Source: Hymenobacter sp. GOD-10R | GTDB lineage: Bacteria; Bacteroidota; Bacteroidia; Cytophagales; Hymenobacteraceae | Assembly (NCBI RefSeq): GCF_035609205.1 | Contig: NZ_CP141184.1 | Span: 2,446,501-2,510,500, forward strand | DNA: 64,000 bases | Direction: 5' to 3' | Shown here: in pieces, positions 9,561 through 19,356 of the stretch | How positions within the stretch are numbered: position 1 is the first letter of the stretch | Layout of the letters: the number at the start of each line of letters is the position of its first letter | Notes under the pieces: generated by a model | The model's database searches: none | What the model was told of the DNA's origin: nothing | What the model saw: the letters and a program-made list of their open reading frames with translations, nothing else | Translations under genes and position numbers: made by a program

Positions 9561-11993
9561 ATGGCGGAATCTGACGACAACGAGCGGCAGGCACACCGGC
9601 GCAATGCTGATAAAGCCTTGGCGCTGCTGCGCCAGCGGGCTGAGCGGCGCCGGGAGCTGGTGACCCAGGCTGCTGCTCACCGCACGCCAGACGACGTTAT
9701 GCATCTGGTGCAGGAACTGCAAACGCACCAGATTGAGCTAGAGATGCAGTACGAAGAGCTGCTGCAAGCCCAACTGGAAGCTCAAACGGCCCGCATTCAG
9801 TACGAAGACCTATACGAGTTTGCACCCATTGGCTATCTAACGCTCACCGACACGGGCGTTATTCAGCAGCTGAACCTAGCTGCTACCCAGCAGCTGAATA
9901 GTATGCGCAAACGCGTACAGGGCCAACGCTTTATGTCTTTCGTCAGCGTAGCGTTCCACAGCCATTTCTTGCAGTTTTGGGAGGACGTGCGGCAGTCTGA
10001 CCACCGCCAAACCTGCGAACTGGAGTTGCAACCCCGGGGTGGCCGACCGCTGTTCGTGCGTTTGGAAGGCGTGACCCTGAATGCTCCTACCAGCCAGGTG
10101 CCGGTGTGCCGCATCGCCATCATCGACATCTCTGAGCGCCACGCGGCTTCGCAAGCACTAGCCGCTAGCGAGGCTAAGTTTCGAATGCTGTTTGAGCAGA
10201 CAACCGACGCCATTGTCTTGCTGCAAAACAACTACTTCATCGACTGTAACCCGGCCGCGCTGAAGCTGCTAGGTGCCTCGCACAAAAGCGCCCTGGTGGG
10301 TACCCAGCCTGGGCAGCACGCGCCGAAGTACCAGCCAGATGGGCAGCTCACGCAGGATTTGTTCAACAGCTCCGTACAGCAAGCCCTCGAACAGGGGTCT
10401 ATGCGCTGTGAGGCGCTGATGTATACCCTGAGTGGGGAGGAAATTTGGATGGAGGCCGTGCTGACTCCCATTCGGCTGGAAGGGCAGCCCCTGGTTCACA
10501 TTGTGTGGCGCGACATCAACGAGTACAAGCAATACACGGAACGCCTGCGCGAGAGCGAAGCTCAGCTTAGCGCTGCGCTGCGGGCAGGTGGCCTAGGGGT
10601 GATGAGCTGGACGCCCGACACCGATGTGCTGGAGCTGGACGAGCGCGCCCGGGTGCTGTTGCAGGCGCCACCCACCGAGCAGCTCACCTTCGACGTGATA
10701 CGGTCCGTGGTGCACCCCGAAGACCTAGCGTGGGTAAGCAAAAAGCTAGGTGATATTCTGGCTAGCCACAGTGCCTTCGATTTTCAGCATCGCCTGCTGC
10801 TAGCCGACAACAGTGTGCGCTACATAGCCATCAGCGGTCAAGTGGAGCGCACCGCCTCCGGAAACGCCGCCCGTCTTATCGGCTTGTTGCACGACGTGAC
10901 CCAGCTGGAGCAGCAGAAGGAGCAATTGCGGGCTGAAAAGGAATTCACCCAGGGTCTGCTCGACAACAGCGTCGATGGCATTCTAGCCTTCGACCAACAG
11001 CGGCGCCTCACGGCCTGGAACCAAGTAATGGTGCAGCAAACGGGCCTGTTGGAAGCCGACCTATTAGGGCGCGACGTGTTCGACGTGTTTCCGCATTACT
11101 GGAACAGCTCGCAGGGAGAGGCTATCCGGGAGGTGCTAGCTGGCCGGAGCATCACGCGCTACAACCTAAGCTTTTACGAGCGGCCCGGGTACTTCGAATC
11201 GTACTTGGTGCCCCTGCTCGACGCGGAAGAAAAGGTAAGTGGTGGCCTGGTGCTCATCCGTGACGTGACCGAGCGCGTGCGCCTGGCTGCCGAAGCTACG
11301 AACCTGCAGCTTCGGCAACAGCAGGAGGTGCTATCGGCCATCCTAACCACGCAGGAAGAGGAGCGCAAACGCATTGCCGAGGCGCTGCACAACGGCGTGG
11401 GCCAGCTGCTCTACGCTACCAAGCTCAATCTAGAAAATCTTTCGGAGAAGAAACCTAATCAGCGCGCCGTCATCATGACCTTGCTCGACGAAGCCATCCG
11501 GGCCACGCGCACCATCTCCTTCGAGCTGACGCCTGGCATTCTGGAAGACTTTGGCCTAAAAATCGGCTTGCAGGAGCTGAGCAAGCGCATTCCGAAGCAA
11601 AACTTGCACATCCATATGCAGCTGCATGGCTTAGAGCAGCCGCGCCCTCGCCTGCTCGATGTAGCTATCTACCGCATTGTGCAAGAGCTGCTTAACAACG
11701 TTATTAAGCATGCGGAGGCACAGGAGGTATACGTGCACGTGGTGCACGAAGAGGGCCGCGCCTCCATCTCCGTGGAAGACGACGGCGTGGGGTTCAACTC
11801 TAGCGCCGATGCGGGGTCACTCAAAGGCATTGGCCTGGCGGGTATCCGGCAGCGCGTCGATCTGCTCGGCGGTACCCTAACAGTCGATTCGCGTCCCGGC
11901 CGCGGCACCATCGTCAGCATCGAGCTAGCGGTGCGTAACTTCACTTCGGGCTTTGCTCCCTCGGAGGACGCCGGAGAGCAAGACGCTGAATAG
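9561..11993 (+). CDS. Multi-PAS sensor histidine kinase (HisKA_3 type)
   Basis: The 810-residue protein has no clear membrane segment and is probably cytoplasmic. It carries an N-terminal coiled coil (30-75, with HQIELEMQYEELL), then about four PAS domains (roughly 80-180, 200-315, 330-450, 465-575), a HisKA_3 dimerisation domain with the phosphoacceptor His610 in ALHNGVGQLL, and a HATPase_c domain (about 704-790; ELLNNVIKHAEAQ, DDGVGF, GIGLAGIRQR). This belongs to the NarX/DegS class, which normally pairs with a LuxR-type response regulator; none is adjacent. It probably forms one transcription unit with the upstream CheB-CheR-PAS gene. Confidence 0.9.
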   Translation: MAESDDNERQAHRRNADKALALLRQRAERRRELVTQAAAHRTPDDVMHLVQELQTHQIELEMQYEELLQAQLEAQTARIQYEDLYEFAPIGYLTLTDTGVIQQLNLAATQQLNSMRKRVQGQRFMSFVSVAFHSHFLQFWEDVRQSDHRQTCELELQPRGGRPLFVRLEGVTLNAPTSQVPVCRIAIIDISERHAASQALAASEAKFRMLFEQTTDAIVLLQNNYFIDCNPAALKLLGASHKSALVGTQPGQHAPKYQPDGQLTQDLFNSSVQQALEQGSMRCEALMYTLSGEEIWMEAVLTPIRLEGQPLVHIVWRDINEYKQYTERLRESEAQLSAALRAGGLGVMSWTPDTDVLELDERARVLLQAPPTEQLTFDVIRSVVHPEDLAWVSKKLGDILASHSAFDFQHRLLLADNSVRYIAISGQVERTASGNAARLIGLLHDVTQLEQQKEQLRAEKEFTQGLLDNSVDGILAFDQQRRLTAWNQVMVQQTGLLEADLLGRDVFDVFPHYWNSSQGEAIREVLAGRSITRYNLSFYERPGYFESYLVPLLDAEEKVSGGLVLIRDVTERVRLAAEATNLQLRQQQEVLSAILTTQEEERKRIAEALHNGVGQLLYATKLNLENLSEKKPNQRAVIMTLLDEAIRATRTISFELTPGILEDFGLKIGLQELSKRIPKQNLHIHMQLHGLEQPRPRLLDVAIYRIVQELLNNVIKHAEAQEVYVHVVHEEGRASISVEDDGVGFNSSADAGSLKGIGLAGIRQRVDLLGGTLTVDSRPGRGTIVSIELAVRNFTSGFAPSEDAGEQDAE

Positions 11994-12025
11994 CGGCGAG
12001 GCGCGGTGGCAACCTAGCTTACGAT

Positions 12026-12065
12026 AACAGCGAAGCCCACGACCTAGATCGTGGGCTTCGCTGTT
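12026..12065. terminator. Bidirectional terminator between kinase and exported-protein genes
   Basis: A perfect 17-bp stem (AACAGCGAAGCCCACGA and its complement) around the 6-base loop CCTAGA lies between the convergent genes ending at 11993 and 12094. Confidence 0.75.
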
Positions 12066-12093
12066 TGGGGCCAAAAAGCTAAACGAAAAAGAG

Positions 12094-14277
12094 CTACAAT
12101 CGAATTCCAATGCCCGGCCCAAACAAGAAGAAGGGCGCGCGCTTGTTCATGAGGTAGCCACCACCTAGGTACAGCGGAAATGTGAGCTTGGCATCGGCGC
12201 GGGTGGGGTACACCGAGCCGAGTATGACAATGCCTAGGTCGCGCCTGACATCAGAGTTTTCACTCAGGTTGAACGCATTGAGGGCCACAAAGCCCGCCCC
12301 GATCTTATAAGGCCGTAGCTTGTTGATTTTGGTGGGGTGATAGAAGCTAAACTGCGCTAGTGAGGCCAGCGAAATACCACCAAATGAAGTAAAGCTCGAC
12401 TCGTCCCTGTACTTCGTGAGCAGACCGCCAGGAAAGCTGATGTCGATGTCGAACTTCACGCGGCGCTGCAACACCAACTCTAGCTTCTGGGTGAAGCCGG
12501 GTTCCTGGTACTGGGCCTGGTTGTGGCGCACCGTGATGATGATGGTGCTCCAATCATCGAGCGAGTACGTTTTGCGGGAAGAAAGCAGGTTGTTGAGGCT
12601 GATGTTGCCTACCTGGCACAGCTTATCTTGGTAGAAGGCGGCGCGCACCGAGCTTTCGTCTGGGCACACCACAACGTTGTCGACGGTGCGCATCTCAATC
12701 AGCTCACCCTTGGCATTTTGCGTGCGAATATCAAAAATGAGGTATTGCTTGCCGTAGAGCTGCTTGTCGGAGTCGATACCCGCCGTGTTGAAGCTGAACA
12801 CCACGTCGCTGATGGTGCGGTTGTAGAGTACGGGGCCGTTGAGGCGCGTAACCGGCCGCGGCGACTCCCCAAATGTCACGTTGATGAAGTCGAGAGGGTG
12901 GGGGCGTTGGAATTCGCGTACGGCTAGGCTCTGCCCGGTTGGCTGCCCGTTGTTGTAGATGGTAATACGCCGCTTATCAATGGTAACGGGCACCTGAATA
13001 CGGTACACCACGGCCACGTCGGTGCGGGTGCTGGAGTCGGAGGGCACTACCTGTACATCCTCGAAGTGAAACCGCGCCCGTCCGAGCGACTCGCCTTCCA
13101 AGCGCACGTCCACCGTTTCGCCAGGACTCACGCCCGTGTTCGAAACCCAATCGCCGCCCCGGTGCCGCACGCTCACCGCGTTGATAGCGGTTTTGGGCGC
13201 AACGGTGAAGTTGGTGATATACTTCGCCTGGTCGTTTTCCTTGATATACAGGTAGCTATCGGTGAGGCGGTGGGTGTTGTATACGCGCACCCAGCACAGC
13301 ACCCGGTCATTGGTGAGGTAGCTACGGGTGAAAAGCTCCGCAATCAGCGTCCCACCAGGTTCTTCCTGGTCTTCGATGCGGTAGGTGCGCCGCAGCTCAA
13401 AGCTGCGCCCGTTGTCCAGAATAATTTCGGCCCCGCGCCGGCGTGAAATATCATCGATAGTCACCTCCTTCTTATCGACGTTGAGAAAGCGCAGACGTGA
13501 GGCTTTCACCGTAAACTCCTGGCGCAACGGCGGCAAGGAGTTGCTCAGGCGGCGGTTGTTGTCGGTCAGGAAGGGACGCTCGGTTTGCACCCGTGCCGTG
13601 AGCACCCGGCTACCTAGGCTGTTGGGCAGCACGTGCAGGCGCAGCAAGCCTTTCTCTTGGGTCACTCGGTAATCAATATCCTGGCCGCGAGTCCACTCGG
13701 GAGAGGTGCGCACGTTGATGGGGTTGTTGCTGCGCAGCTCAAACACTTTTTCTTCCCCGATGTACAGCTCAGGGTCGTTGACGCGTAACTCCACCGTGGT
13801 GCGCGTGACGGGCAGCAGGTTCACCGACTGCGTTTGTAAGCCCCGGCCAGCAGTGTCGCCTACCTGCACAAAACTGAGCCGCAGAAAGCGGGCGGCCGTC
13901 AGTTCCTTAAAGCGGATCTTCGCCCGGTAGTAGCTATTGTTTACCGCCGTTACCGAGTCAACCAACTGGAAGTCGGCCGAGCGGATGAGGCGCAGCGGCG
14001 CATTCGCCCGGAATACCGTCGGGTAGATTTGCAGCTCCGCGGTTTCGTCTTCCTTTTGGTAGTAGAAGTACAGGTTGGGCTCGCCCTGCACCGCAATTGT
14101 GTTGCGACTCAGCGCATAGCTAGCCGTATCGATGCGCAACGTGAGGTCGCGCAGCAGCGGACCGGGCGTTTGCGTTTGGGTCGAAAAGGCAGTTTGGGCC
14201 TGAGTTGCGAAGGAGACAAAAAGAAGCAGTGAAACAACGGCGCCGATAAGGCCGCGAATGCCCAAAGGAAAACGCAC
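12094..14277 (-). CDS. Large exported protein of unknown function
   Basis: The 727-residue protein starts at a GTG; an in-frame stop only 5 codons upstream and the signal peptide directly after it (residues 1-28, ending in ATQAQ) fix this start. I do not recognise a family. The middle (30-600) is rich in alternating beta-strand patterns like repeated Ig-like or beta-sandwich domains. The last about 100 residues (from FDIDISFPGGLL) read like amphipathic outer-membrane strands, ending GPGIGIRL, so the protein may be anchored in the outer membrane by a small barrel. That localisation is inference. It is convergent with the histidine kinase and has a 389-bp upstream region. Confidence 0.7.
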   Translation of the reverse strand: MRFPLGIRGLIGAVVSLLLFVSFATQAQTAFSTQTQTPGPLLRDLTLRIDTASYALSRNTIAVQGEPNLYFYYQKEDETAELQIYPTVFRANAPLRLIRSADFQLVDSVTAVNNSYYRAKIRFKELTAARFLRLSFVQVGDTAGRGLQTQSVNLLPVTRTTVELRVNDPELYIGEEKVFELRSNNPINVRTSPEWTRGQDIDYRVTQEKGLLRLHVLPNSLGSRVLTARVQTERPFLTDNNRRLSNSLPPLRQEFTVKASRLRFLNVDKKEVTIDDISRRRGAEIILDNGRSFELRRTYRIEDQEEPGGTLIAELFTRSYLTNDRVLCWVRVYNTHRLTDSYLYIKENDQAKYITNFTVAPKTAINAVSVRHRGGDWVSNTGVSPGETVDVRLEGESLGRARFHFEDVQVVPSDSSTRTDVAVVYRIQVPVTIDKRRITIYNNGQPTGQSLAVREFQRPHPLDFINVTFGESPRPVTRLNGPVLYNRTISDVVFSFNTAGIDSDKQLYGKQYLIFDIRTQNAKGELIEMRTVDNVVVCPDESSVRAAFYQDKLCQVGNISLNNLLSSRKTYSLDDWSTIIITVRHNQAQYQEPGFTQKLELVLQRRVKFDIDISFPGGLLTKYRDESSFTSFGGISLASLAQFSFYHPTKINKLRPYKIGAGFVALNAFNLSENSDVRRDLGIVILGSVYPTRADAKLTFPLYLGGGYLMNKRAPFFLFGPGIGIRL

Positions 14278-14666
14278 GAGCGGTTCAGGTCAGAGGGTGA
14301 AAAAAAGCATTGGTGCACAAAGGTAGAACGCGCCGCCTGTGTACAACAATGGGAAGGTTGCGCTGCTGCGCGCAAGGAGCGCGCCAATTTGGGAATGGCT
14401 CGTTGCTCCGAAACCCGTAGCTAGCTCTGTTCCTGCCGTCTAGCTAGTAGTAGATCCGTTCACTTTTTTCAATTAATAGTACCAACTCACCGAGAAAGTG
14501 GGAGAGAAGTCGACTGCGCCCGCTTTTCGGTTGGTGTAGGAAGAAGGGGTAATCTAGGCGAGCCATTTTCGGCAAACTCAGCTGGAAAGGCAACCCGACC
14601 GGCGCCGATGCGGTACTACGCTGAATAGCCTTCCCGTTGCACGGGCCCTCGCTTATTCTCTCCTCT
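14278..14666. other. Divergent intergenic region without a gene
   Basis: This stretch separates the start of the exported-protein gene (minus) from the GH15 gene (plus) and must carry both promoters. No coding region, RNA gene or strong repeat is visible. Confidence 0.6.
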
Positions 14667-16448
14667 ATGACAAAGCATACCTACGACCTAGGTCTGATTG
14701 GCAACTGCGCCTACCTAGCCCTCATTCGCAAAGACACGTCGGTGGCTTGGCTGTGCTGGCCCCGCTTCGATAGCAGTTTCATTTTCGGCGACTTACTGGA
14801 TTCCAAGAAAGGCGGCGAGTTTAGCGTCCGCCCGGCGGAAAAGCAGTTCACGTCCAGCCAGTACTACGTGGAGAATACCAACGTGCTGTGCACCGAAATT
14901 GAGGATGCAAACGGCCGGTACCGCGTCACTGACTTTGCGCCGCGCTTCTCGCAGTACGACCGGTACTACAAGCCCCTCATGATCATCCGGAAGATCGAGC
15001 CGCTGTCGGGCATGCCACGGGTGAAGGTTGCCTGCAACCCCGTAGGCGAGTACGGCAGCTTGCAGCTTAGCCGTCGCCGCAGCTCCAACCACATTGCTTA
15101 CCTAGGGCTGGACGAAGAAATTCGCCTCACCACCGACATCCCGCTCACCTACATCATCGACCAAGAGTGCTTCGTGCTGAACGAGACCAAGTATCTGGTG
15201 CTGACGTACGGCGCGCCCCTGGAAGCCTCTTTGGGAAAAACCGTCGAGCAGTTTTTGCGCAATACCCTGCAATACTGGCAAACGTGGGTGAAGAGCACCA
15301 GCATCAGTAACTTCTACCAGGATCAGGTGATCCGCTCGGCTTTGGCCCTGAAGCTGCACCAGTACGAAGATACCGGGGCCATCATTGCGGCTACCACCAC
15401 CAGCTTGCCCGAGGCACCCGGCAGCACCCGCAATTGGGACTACCGCTACTGCTGGATGCGCGACACGTATTATATCCTCACGGCCTTCAACAACATCGGG
15501 CACTTTGAGGAAGTGGAGCGCTACTTCCAGTACATTGCCAACATCTCTACCAAGGTGCACGACAAGTACCAGCCGCTCTACGGCATTGGTGGCGCGAGCA
15601 AACTCGTGGAACAGGAGTTGGACTTGGAAGGCTACCTAGGCAATAAGCCCGTACGCATCGGCAACGACGCCTACACGCACATCCAGAACGACGTGTACGG
15701 TCAGGTGCTGGTAGCGCTGTTGCCACTCTACGTCGACCGTCGCTTCCGGGATGATGAGCGGGTGAACTCTTCGCGCATGATGTACGAGGCGCTGCGGCTG
15801 ATCAAGGAAACCATGAACATGCCCGACGCGGGCCTGTGGGAGTTCCGGCACATTGCGCAATACCACTGCTACACCTACCTGTTTCACTGGGCGGGTGCCC
15901 ATGCGGCGTGCAAAGTAGCTAGCTACTTGCAGAACAAGGATATGGAGAAATTAGCCAAGGAGTTGATGCGCGAAGCGGCTGAGAAGATAGAAGCCTGCTA
16001 CGATCCGGCGCAGGGCGCGTACACCAACGCCATCGGCTCGCCCCACCTCGACGCCAGCGGCCTGCAGCTCATCCTGATGGGTTACCTCGACCCCGCGTCG
16101 GAGCGGGCTCGGACGCACGTTGAAGCTTTGGAAAAAGCGCTCAAAACACCCGAAGGCCTTTTCTACCGCTACCGTCACCCCGACGACTTCGGCACTCCCG
16201 AAACGACCTTCCTAATCTGTTCTTTCTGGTACGTGGAAGCGCTGGCCGTCATTGGTCGTTTGGAAGACGCAAAACGAGAGTTCGAAAAACTCATCACGTA
16301 TACCAACCACCTAGGTCTGCTCTCGGAAGACGTAGACGCCAAAACGGGCAGCCAGTGGGGCAACTTCCCGCAGGCCTACAGCCACGTAGGACTGATGAAC
16401 GCTGCCTACCGCATTGCTAAGAAGCTAGATCGACCGAATTTCTTGTAA
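14667..16448 (+). CDS. Glycoside hydrolase family 15 protein (trehalase/glucoamylase-like)
   Basis: The 593-residue protein is started at the ATG at 14667; a TTG 30 bp upstream is less likely. The N-terminus (YDLGLIGNCAYLALI, then VAWLCWPRFDSSFIFG) and the (alpha/alpha)6-barrel motif RNWDYRYCWMRD near residue 255 are typical of the bacterial GH15 group that includes trehalases and glucoamylases. There is no signal peptide, so it acts in the cytoplasm. It is convergent with the fused trehalose-6-phosphate synthase/phosphatase gene, which favours trehalose hydrolysis, but an oligosaccharide substrate cannot be excluded. Confidence 0.85.
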   Translation: MTKHTYDLGLIGNCAYLALIRKDTSVAWLCWPRFDSSFIFGDLLDSKKGGEFSVRPAEKQFTSSQYYVENTNVLCTEIEDANGRYRVTDFAPRFSQYDRYYKPLMIIRKIEPLSGMPRVKVACNPVGEYGSLQLSRRRSSNHIAYLGLDEEIRLTTDIPLTYIIDQECFVLNETKYLVLTYGAPLEASLGKTVEQFLRNTLQYWQTWVKSTSISNFYQDQVIRSALALKLHQYEDTGAIIAATTTSLPEAPGSTRNWDYRYCWMRDTYYILTAFNNIGHFEEVERYFQYIANISTKVHDKYQPLYGIGGASKLVEQELDLEGYLGNKPVRIGNDAYTHIQNDVYGQVLVALLPLYVDRRFRDDERVNSSRMMYEALRLIKETMNMPDAGLWEFRHIAQYHCYTYLFHWAGAHAACKVASYLQNKDMEKLAKELMREAAEKIEACYDPAQGAYTNAIGSPHLDASGLQLILMGYLDPASERARTHVEALEKALKTPEGLFYRYRHPDDFGTPETTFLICSFWYVEALAVIGRLEDAKREFEKLITYTNHLGLLSEDVDAKTGSQWGNFPQAYSHVGLMNAAYRIAKKLDRPNFL

Positions 16449-16524
16449 GGCAACGTGAAGCCATAAAAAAAGCTAGGCTCGCTTTCGGCGGGCCTAGCTT
16501 TTTTTATGGCTTCACGTTGCCTTA
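16446..16524. terminator. Perfect 33-bp inverted repeat spanning both stop codons
   Basis: Arms 16446-16478 and 16492-16524 are exact reverse complements, with a 13-base loop. The arms include A7 and T7 tracts, as in an intrinsic terminator for both directions. Each arm begins with the TAA stop of one of the two convergent genes (GH15 at 16446-16448, otsAB at 16522-16524), so both mRNAs have identical 3' ends. Confidence 0.9.
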
Positions 16525-18699
16525 CAGCAGCGTCCGCAGAGTGCGGCGCACTTCACTAACGTTATCCAGATGATACAAGGCCAACGAACGACCCGTACCG
16601 CCAACTTTCACCGTAAAGGCGTCCTCGGGCATGGCGCGGAACGTGTCCTCATCGGTACGGTCGTCGCCCATAGCTAGGACGAAGTCAGTGTCGGGGTAGT
16701 TAGCCAGCCAGCGGCCGGCCGCTATGCCTTTATTGACGCCGGTGCTTTTTACCTCTACCACTTTGTTGCCTTCCATTACCTGCAAGTCGTTGTTGGTTGC
16801 CAGGAAGTTGAGGTGGGAAATCAACTCACGGGCCCGTACAGCGGCTAGCTCGGCATCGGCGCGGCGGTAGTGCCACACCAGTGAGTAGTCTTTCTCCTCA
16901 ATAAAGGAGCCCGCCGTTCGGCTGACGTGCATGTTCAGGATTGGGCGAATTTCAAGCTTCCAATCGTTGCGCAGGGCCTGCGCCATGGTCCACTCTTCAT
17001 CCTTCGCTTTGTACCACACGCCGTGCTCGGCAATGAAGTCAAGCGGTAGGTGACCTAGCCATTCCTGCAACGTGCTCCGGTCGCGCCCACTGATGATAAC
17101 CACTCGGTTTTTCTCATCGGAACTCAACGCTCGCAGCAATTGCAACAGATCCTCATCGGGGCGGGCCTTCTGCGGATTTTTGGTGAAGGGTGCAAGCGTG
17201 CCGTCGTAGTCCAAAAATAGTAGGCGCCGCTTGGCCGTTCTGTACCGCTCGGTTATTTCTTGCAGCACTTCCGCATCGAGCCTAGTAGTGGCCAGCGTCT
17301 GCTGTTTGATCTTACTGTAGGTGAGGCGGTCCATGAAGAGCTGAACCCAGTGGTGCACATTGTACTGCTGTACCAGGGCCTGCATGCTAGCCATGCGCTG
17401 CCGCTGCTCTTGCTCCGGCATGATCAGGGCTTCGTGCATAGCCTCCGCTACCTGCTGCATGTCGCTGGGGTTGATGATAATAGCATCGGAAAGCTCACGC
17501 GCTGCTCCGGCCCGCTCGCTCAGAATGAGCACACCGGACCGGTCGCCTTTGCAAGCCACAAACTCTTTTGCTACCAGGTTCATGCCGTCGCGCATAGGTG
17601 ATACCAAGGCCACTTCAGCCAAACGGTACAACCCAGCTAGGTCTTCGATGGGGAAGGAGCGGTAGAAGTATTGCACCGGATTCCACGACAGCGTGCGGTA
17701 GGTGCTAGTAATGCGCCCTACGAGCTCGTCAATCTCCTCCTTTAACTCCTTATATTTCTCTACTTGGTCGCGTGAGGGCACCACCAGCATAAACAGCGTT
17801 ACTTGTTCGCGCCATTCAGGGTAGCGCTGGAGCATCAGCTCGTAGGCGAGCAAACGCTGAGCAATACCTTTGGTATAGTCGAGGCGGTCGATGGACAGGA
17901 TGACGCGTACGTCGCCGAGGGCTTCCCGGTATTTCTGCTCGCTTTGCGCAGCTTCTTTCGAAACAGCTAGCTCCGCGTACTTATCGTAGTCGATGCCCAT
18001 GGGGAAGGCATCCACCAGCACGCTGCGGGGACCCGCTTCAATCATGCCGTTCTGACTTGAGTAGCCGAGCAGCTGCGACACCGCACTCAGGAAGTGGCGC
18101 ATGTAGCCGTAGGTGTGGAAGCCAATCAGATCGGCGCCCATCATGCCTCGCAACAACTCCTCGCGCCACGGCATGGCCCGGATAATCTCGTGTGAGGGAA
18201 ACGGGATGTGCAGGAAGAAGCCAATGCTGCTATCTGGCCGCGCTTTGCGCACCATCTCGGGCAGCAGCAAAAGCTGGTAGTCGTGCACCCATATGGTGTC
18301 CTCGGGGCCGGCTTCTTGCAGCACGGCGGCGCAGAATTTCTCGTTAACGGCTACGTACGCCTCCCAATGCTGCTGGTCAAAAACAGCGTATTGGCTGAAG
18401 TAGTGGAAGGTGGGCCACAACGTCTCGTTGCTGAACCCCTCGTAGAAATCCCGAATTTCCGTTTCCGTCAGAAAAACGGGAAGCATGCTATCGGCTTGTA
18501 GTTGTTCTATTACGTGCTGCTGTTCAGCCGGCTCCTCGACCACAAGGCCAGGCCAGCCAATCCAGATATTACCATCGGCACGATAAATAGAACCCAACCC
18601 CGTTGCCAACCCCCCTTCGCTTGGTGTAAATTCTAGCCCCGCATCAGTGCGGTGAGCCTTCGTGGGCAAACGGTTGGAAACAATAATCGTTCGGGACAT
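16522..18699 (-). CDS. otsAB: Bifunctional trehalose-6-phosphate synthase/phosphatase
   Basis: The 725-residue fusion makes trehalose from UDP-glucose and glucose-6-phosphate and then removes the phosphate. The N-terminal GT20 domain (1-460) begins with IIVSNRLP and a GGLATGL loop and carries WVHDYQLLLLPEMVR and SIDRLDYTKGI. The C-terminal HAD phosphatase (about 490-720) has the DYDGTLAPF motif near residue 496 and GDDRTDEDTF near the end. Both halves look intact. The enzyme is cytosolic. Its convergence with GH15 suggests a locus for trehalose turnover, for example in osmotic or drought stress. ATG at 18699 directly precedes the first strand of the GT20 fold. Confidence 0.93.
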   Translation of the reverse strand: MSRTIIVSNRLPTKAHRTDAGLEFTPSEGGLATGLGSIYRADGNIWIGWPGLVVEEPAEQQHVIEQLQADSMLPVFLTETEIRDFYEGFSNETLWPTFHYFSQYAVFDQQHWEAYVAVNEKFCAAVLQEAGPEDTIWVHDYQLLLLPEMVRKARPDSSIGFFLHIPFPSHEIIRAMPWREELLRGMMGADLIGFHTYGYMRHFLSAVSQLLGYSSQNGMIEAGPRSVLVDAFPMGIDYDKYAELAVSKEAAQSEQKYREALGDVRVILSIDRLDYTKGIAQRLLAYELMLQRYPEWREQVTLFMLVVPSRDQVEKYKELKEEIDELVGRITSTYRTLSWNPVQYFYRSFPIEDLAGLYRLAEVALVSPMRDGMNLVAKEFVACKGDRSGVLILSERAGAARELSDAIIINPSDMQQVAEAMHEALIMPEQEQRQRMASMQALVQQYNVHHWVQLFMDRLTYSKIKQQTLATTRLDAEVLQEITERYRTAKRRLLFLDYDGTLAPFTKNPQKARPDEDLLQLLRALSSDEKNRVVIISGRDRSTLQEWLGHLPLDFIAEHGVWYKAKDEEWTMAQALRNDWKLEIRPILNMHVSRTAGSFIEEKDYSLVWHYRRADAELAAVRARELISHLNFLATNNDLQVMEGNKVVEVKSTGVNKGIAAGRWLANYPDTDFVLAMGDDRTDEDTFRAMPEDAFTVKVGGTGRSLALYHLDNVSEVRRTLRTLL

Positions 18700-19356
18700 A
18701 AGTGCTGAAGTTTGTTTTCAATCCACCTACATACGGCAAGAGCGGCCTTTGTGCCGAAAATTTTTGTTGTGCAGCTTCATCCAAGGCGCCAAACACAACG
18801 CTACTAGTAAGTGCCAGTGCTTCTGAATGAGGCTACTCTACTGCTGCTAGGGTCATGAGTGCCTGCTTCAAACTTCGCCCGTTACCAGGCAAAAGAAAAG
18901 CGCTCTAGCTTCCCAGGTTGAGACGCTACATAATAGACGGTAGTAGCGCAACCAGTGTGACAAGCGCTTGTACTCTATCCGGATTGCTTTTGAGCAGCGG
19001 AATAGAAAAAAATATTGAATAAGTAGAAAAAATAATGGTTTTGGACTCTCTGCCACGTGGGTGCTCTAGCATCTGGATGTAAATACGCGGAGGATAAGTT
19101 GTTCTTTGCCTATAAAGCACGTGCAAGCTTAGCAACACTCATTCAGGCAGATAGCTAATTTTTGTAAATATTTAAGGATTAAATAAAACATATCTATAGA
19201 TACAGACGTATATTTACTATGATCTACGGTGTGGATGGTTCGAGTTTTGAAGCAGACACGTTTTCGCCGCCTATCTACGCCATTATCCACCCAAAAACGG
19301 AAGAGTAGAAGCTCAAGAATACTTGGCTTCCACTTTGGTCCGCAGTGCCCGTGCTT
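18700..19356. other. Divergent intergenic region, AT-rich toward the right
   Basis: No convincing gene is seen in this 657-bp stretch. A perfect 12-bp palindrome ACAAGCGCTTGT lies at 18960-18971. The part from about 19140 to 19220 is AT-rich and contains TATATTTA (19209-19216), one base from the Bacteroidota -7 consensus TAnnTTTG, about 140 bp before the FG-GAP gene. The promoter role is a guess. Confidence 0.35.

Noticed and set aside
5098..11993. A flagellar chemotaxis operon
   Set aside because: No receptor, CheA, CheW, CheY or flagellar gene is present; only CheB/CheR domains occur.
13066..13446. Plus-strand 126-residue frame
   Set aside because: It is a shadow of the exported-protein gene on the minus strand; it lacks any family resemblance.
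18868..19138. Small hydrophobic minus-strand frames in the spacer
   Set aside because: They overlap one another in AT-rich DNA and show no recognisable protein features.
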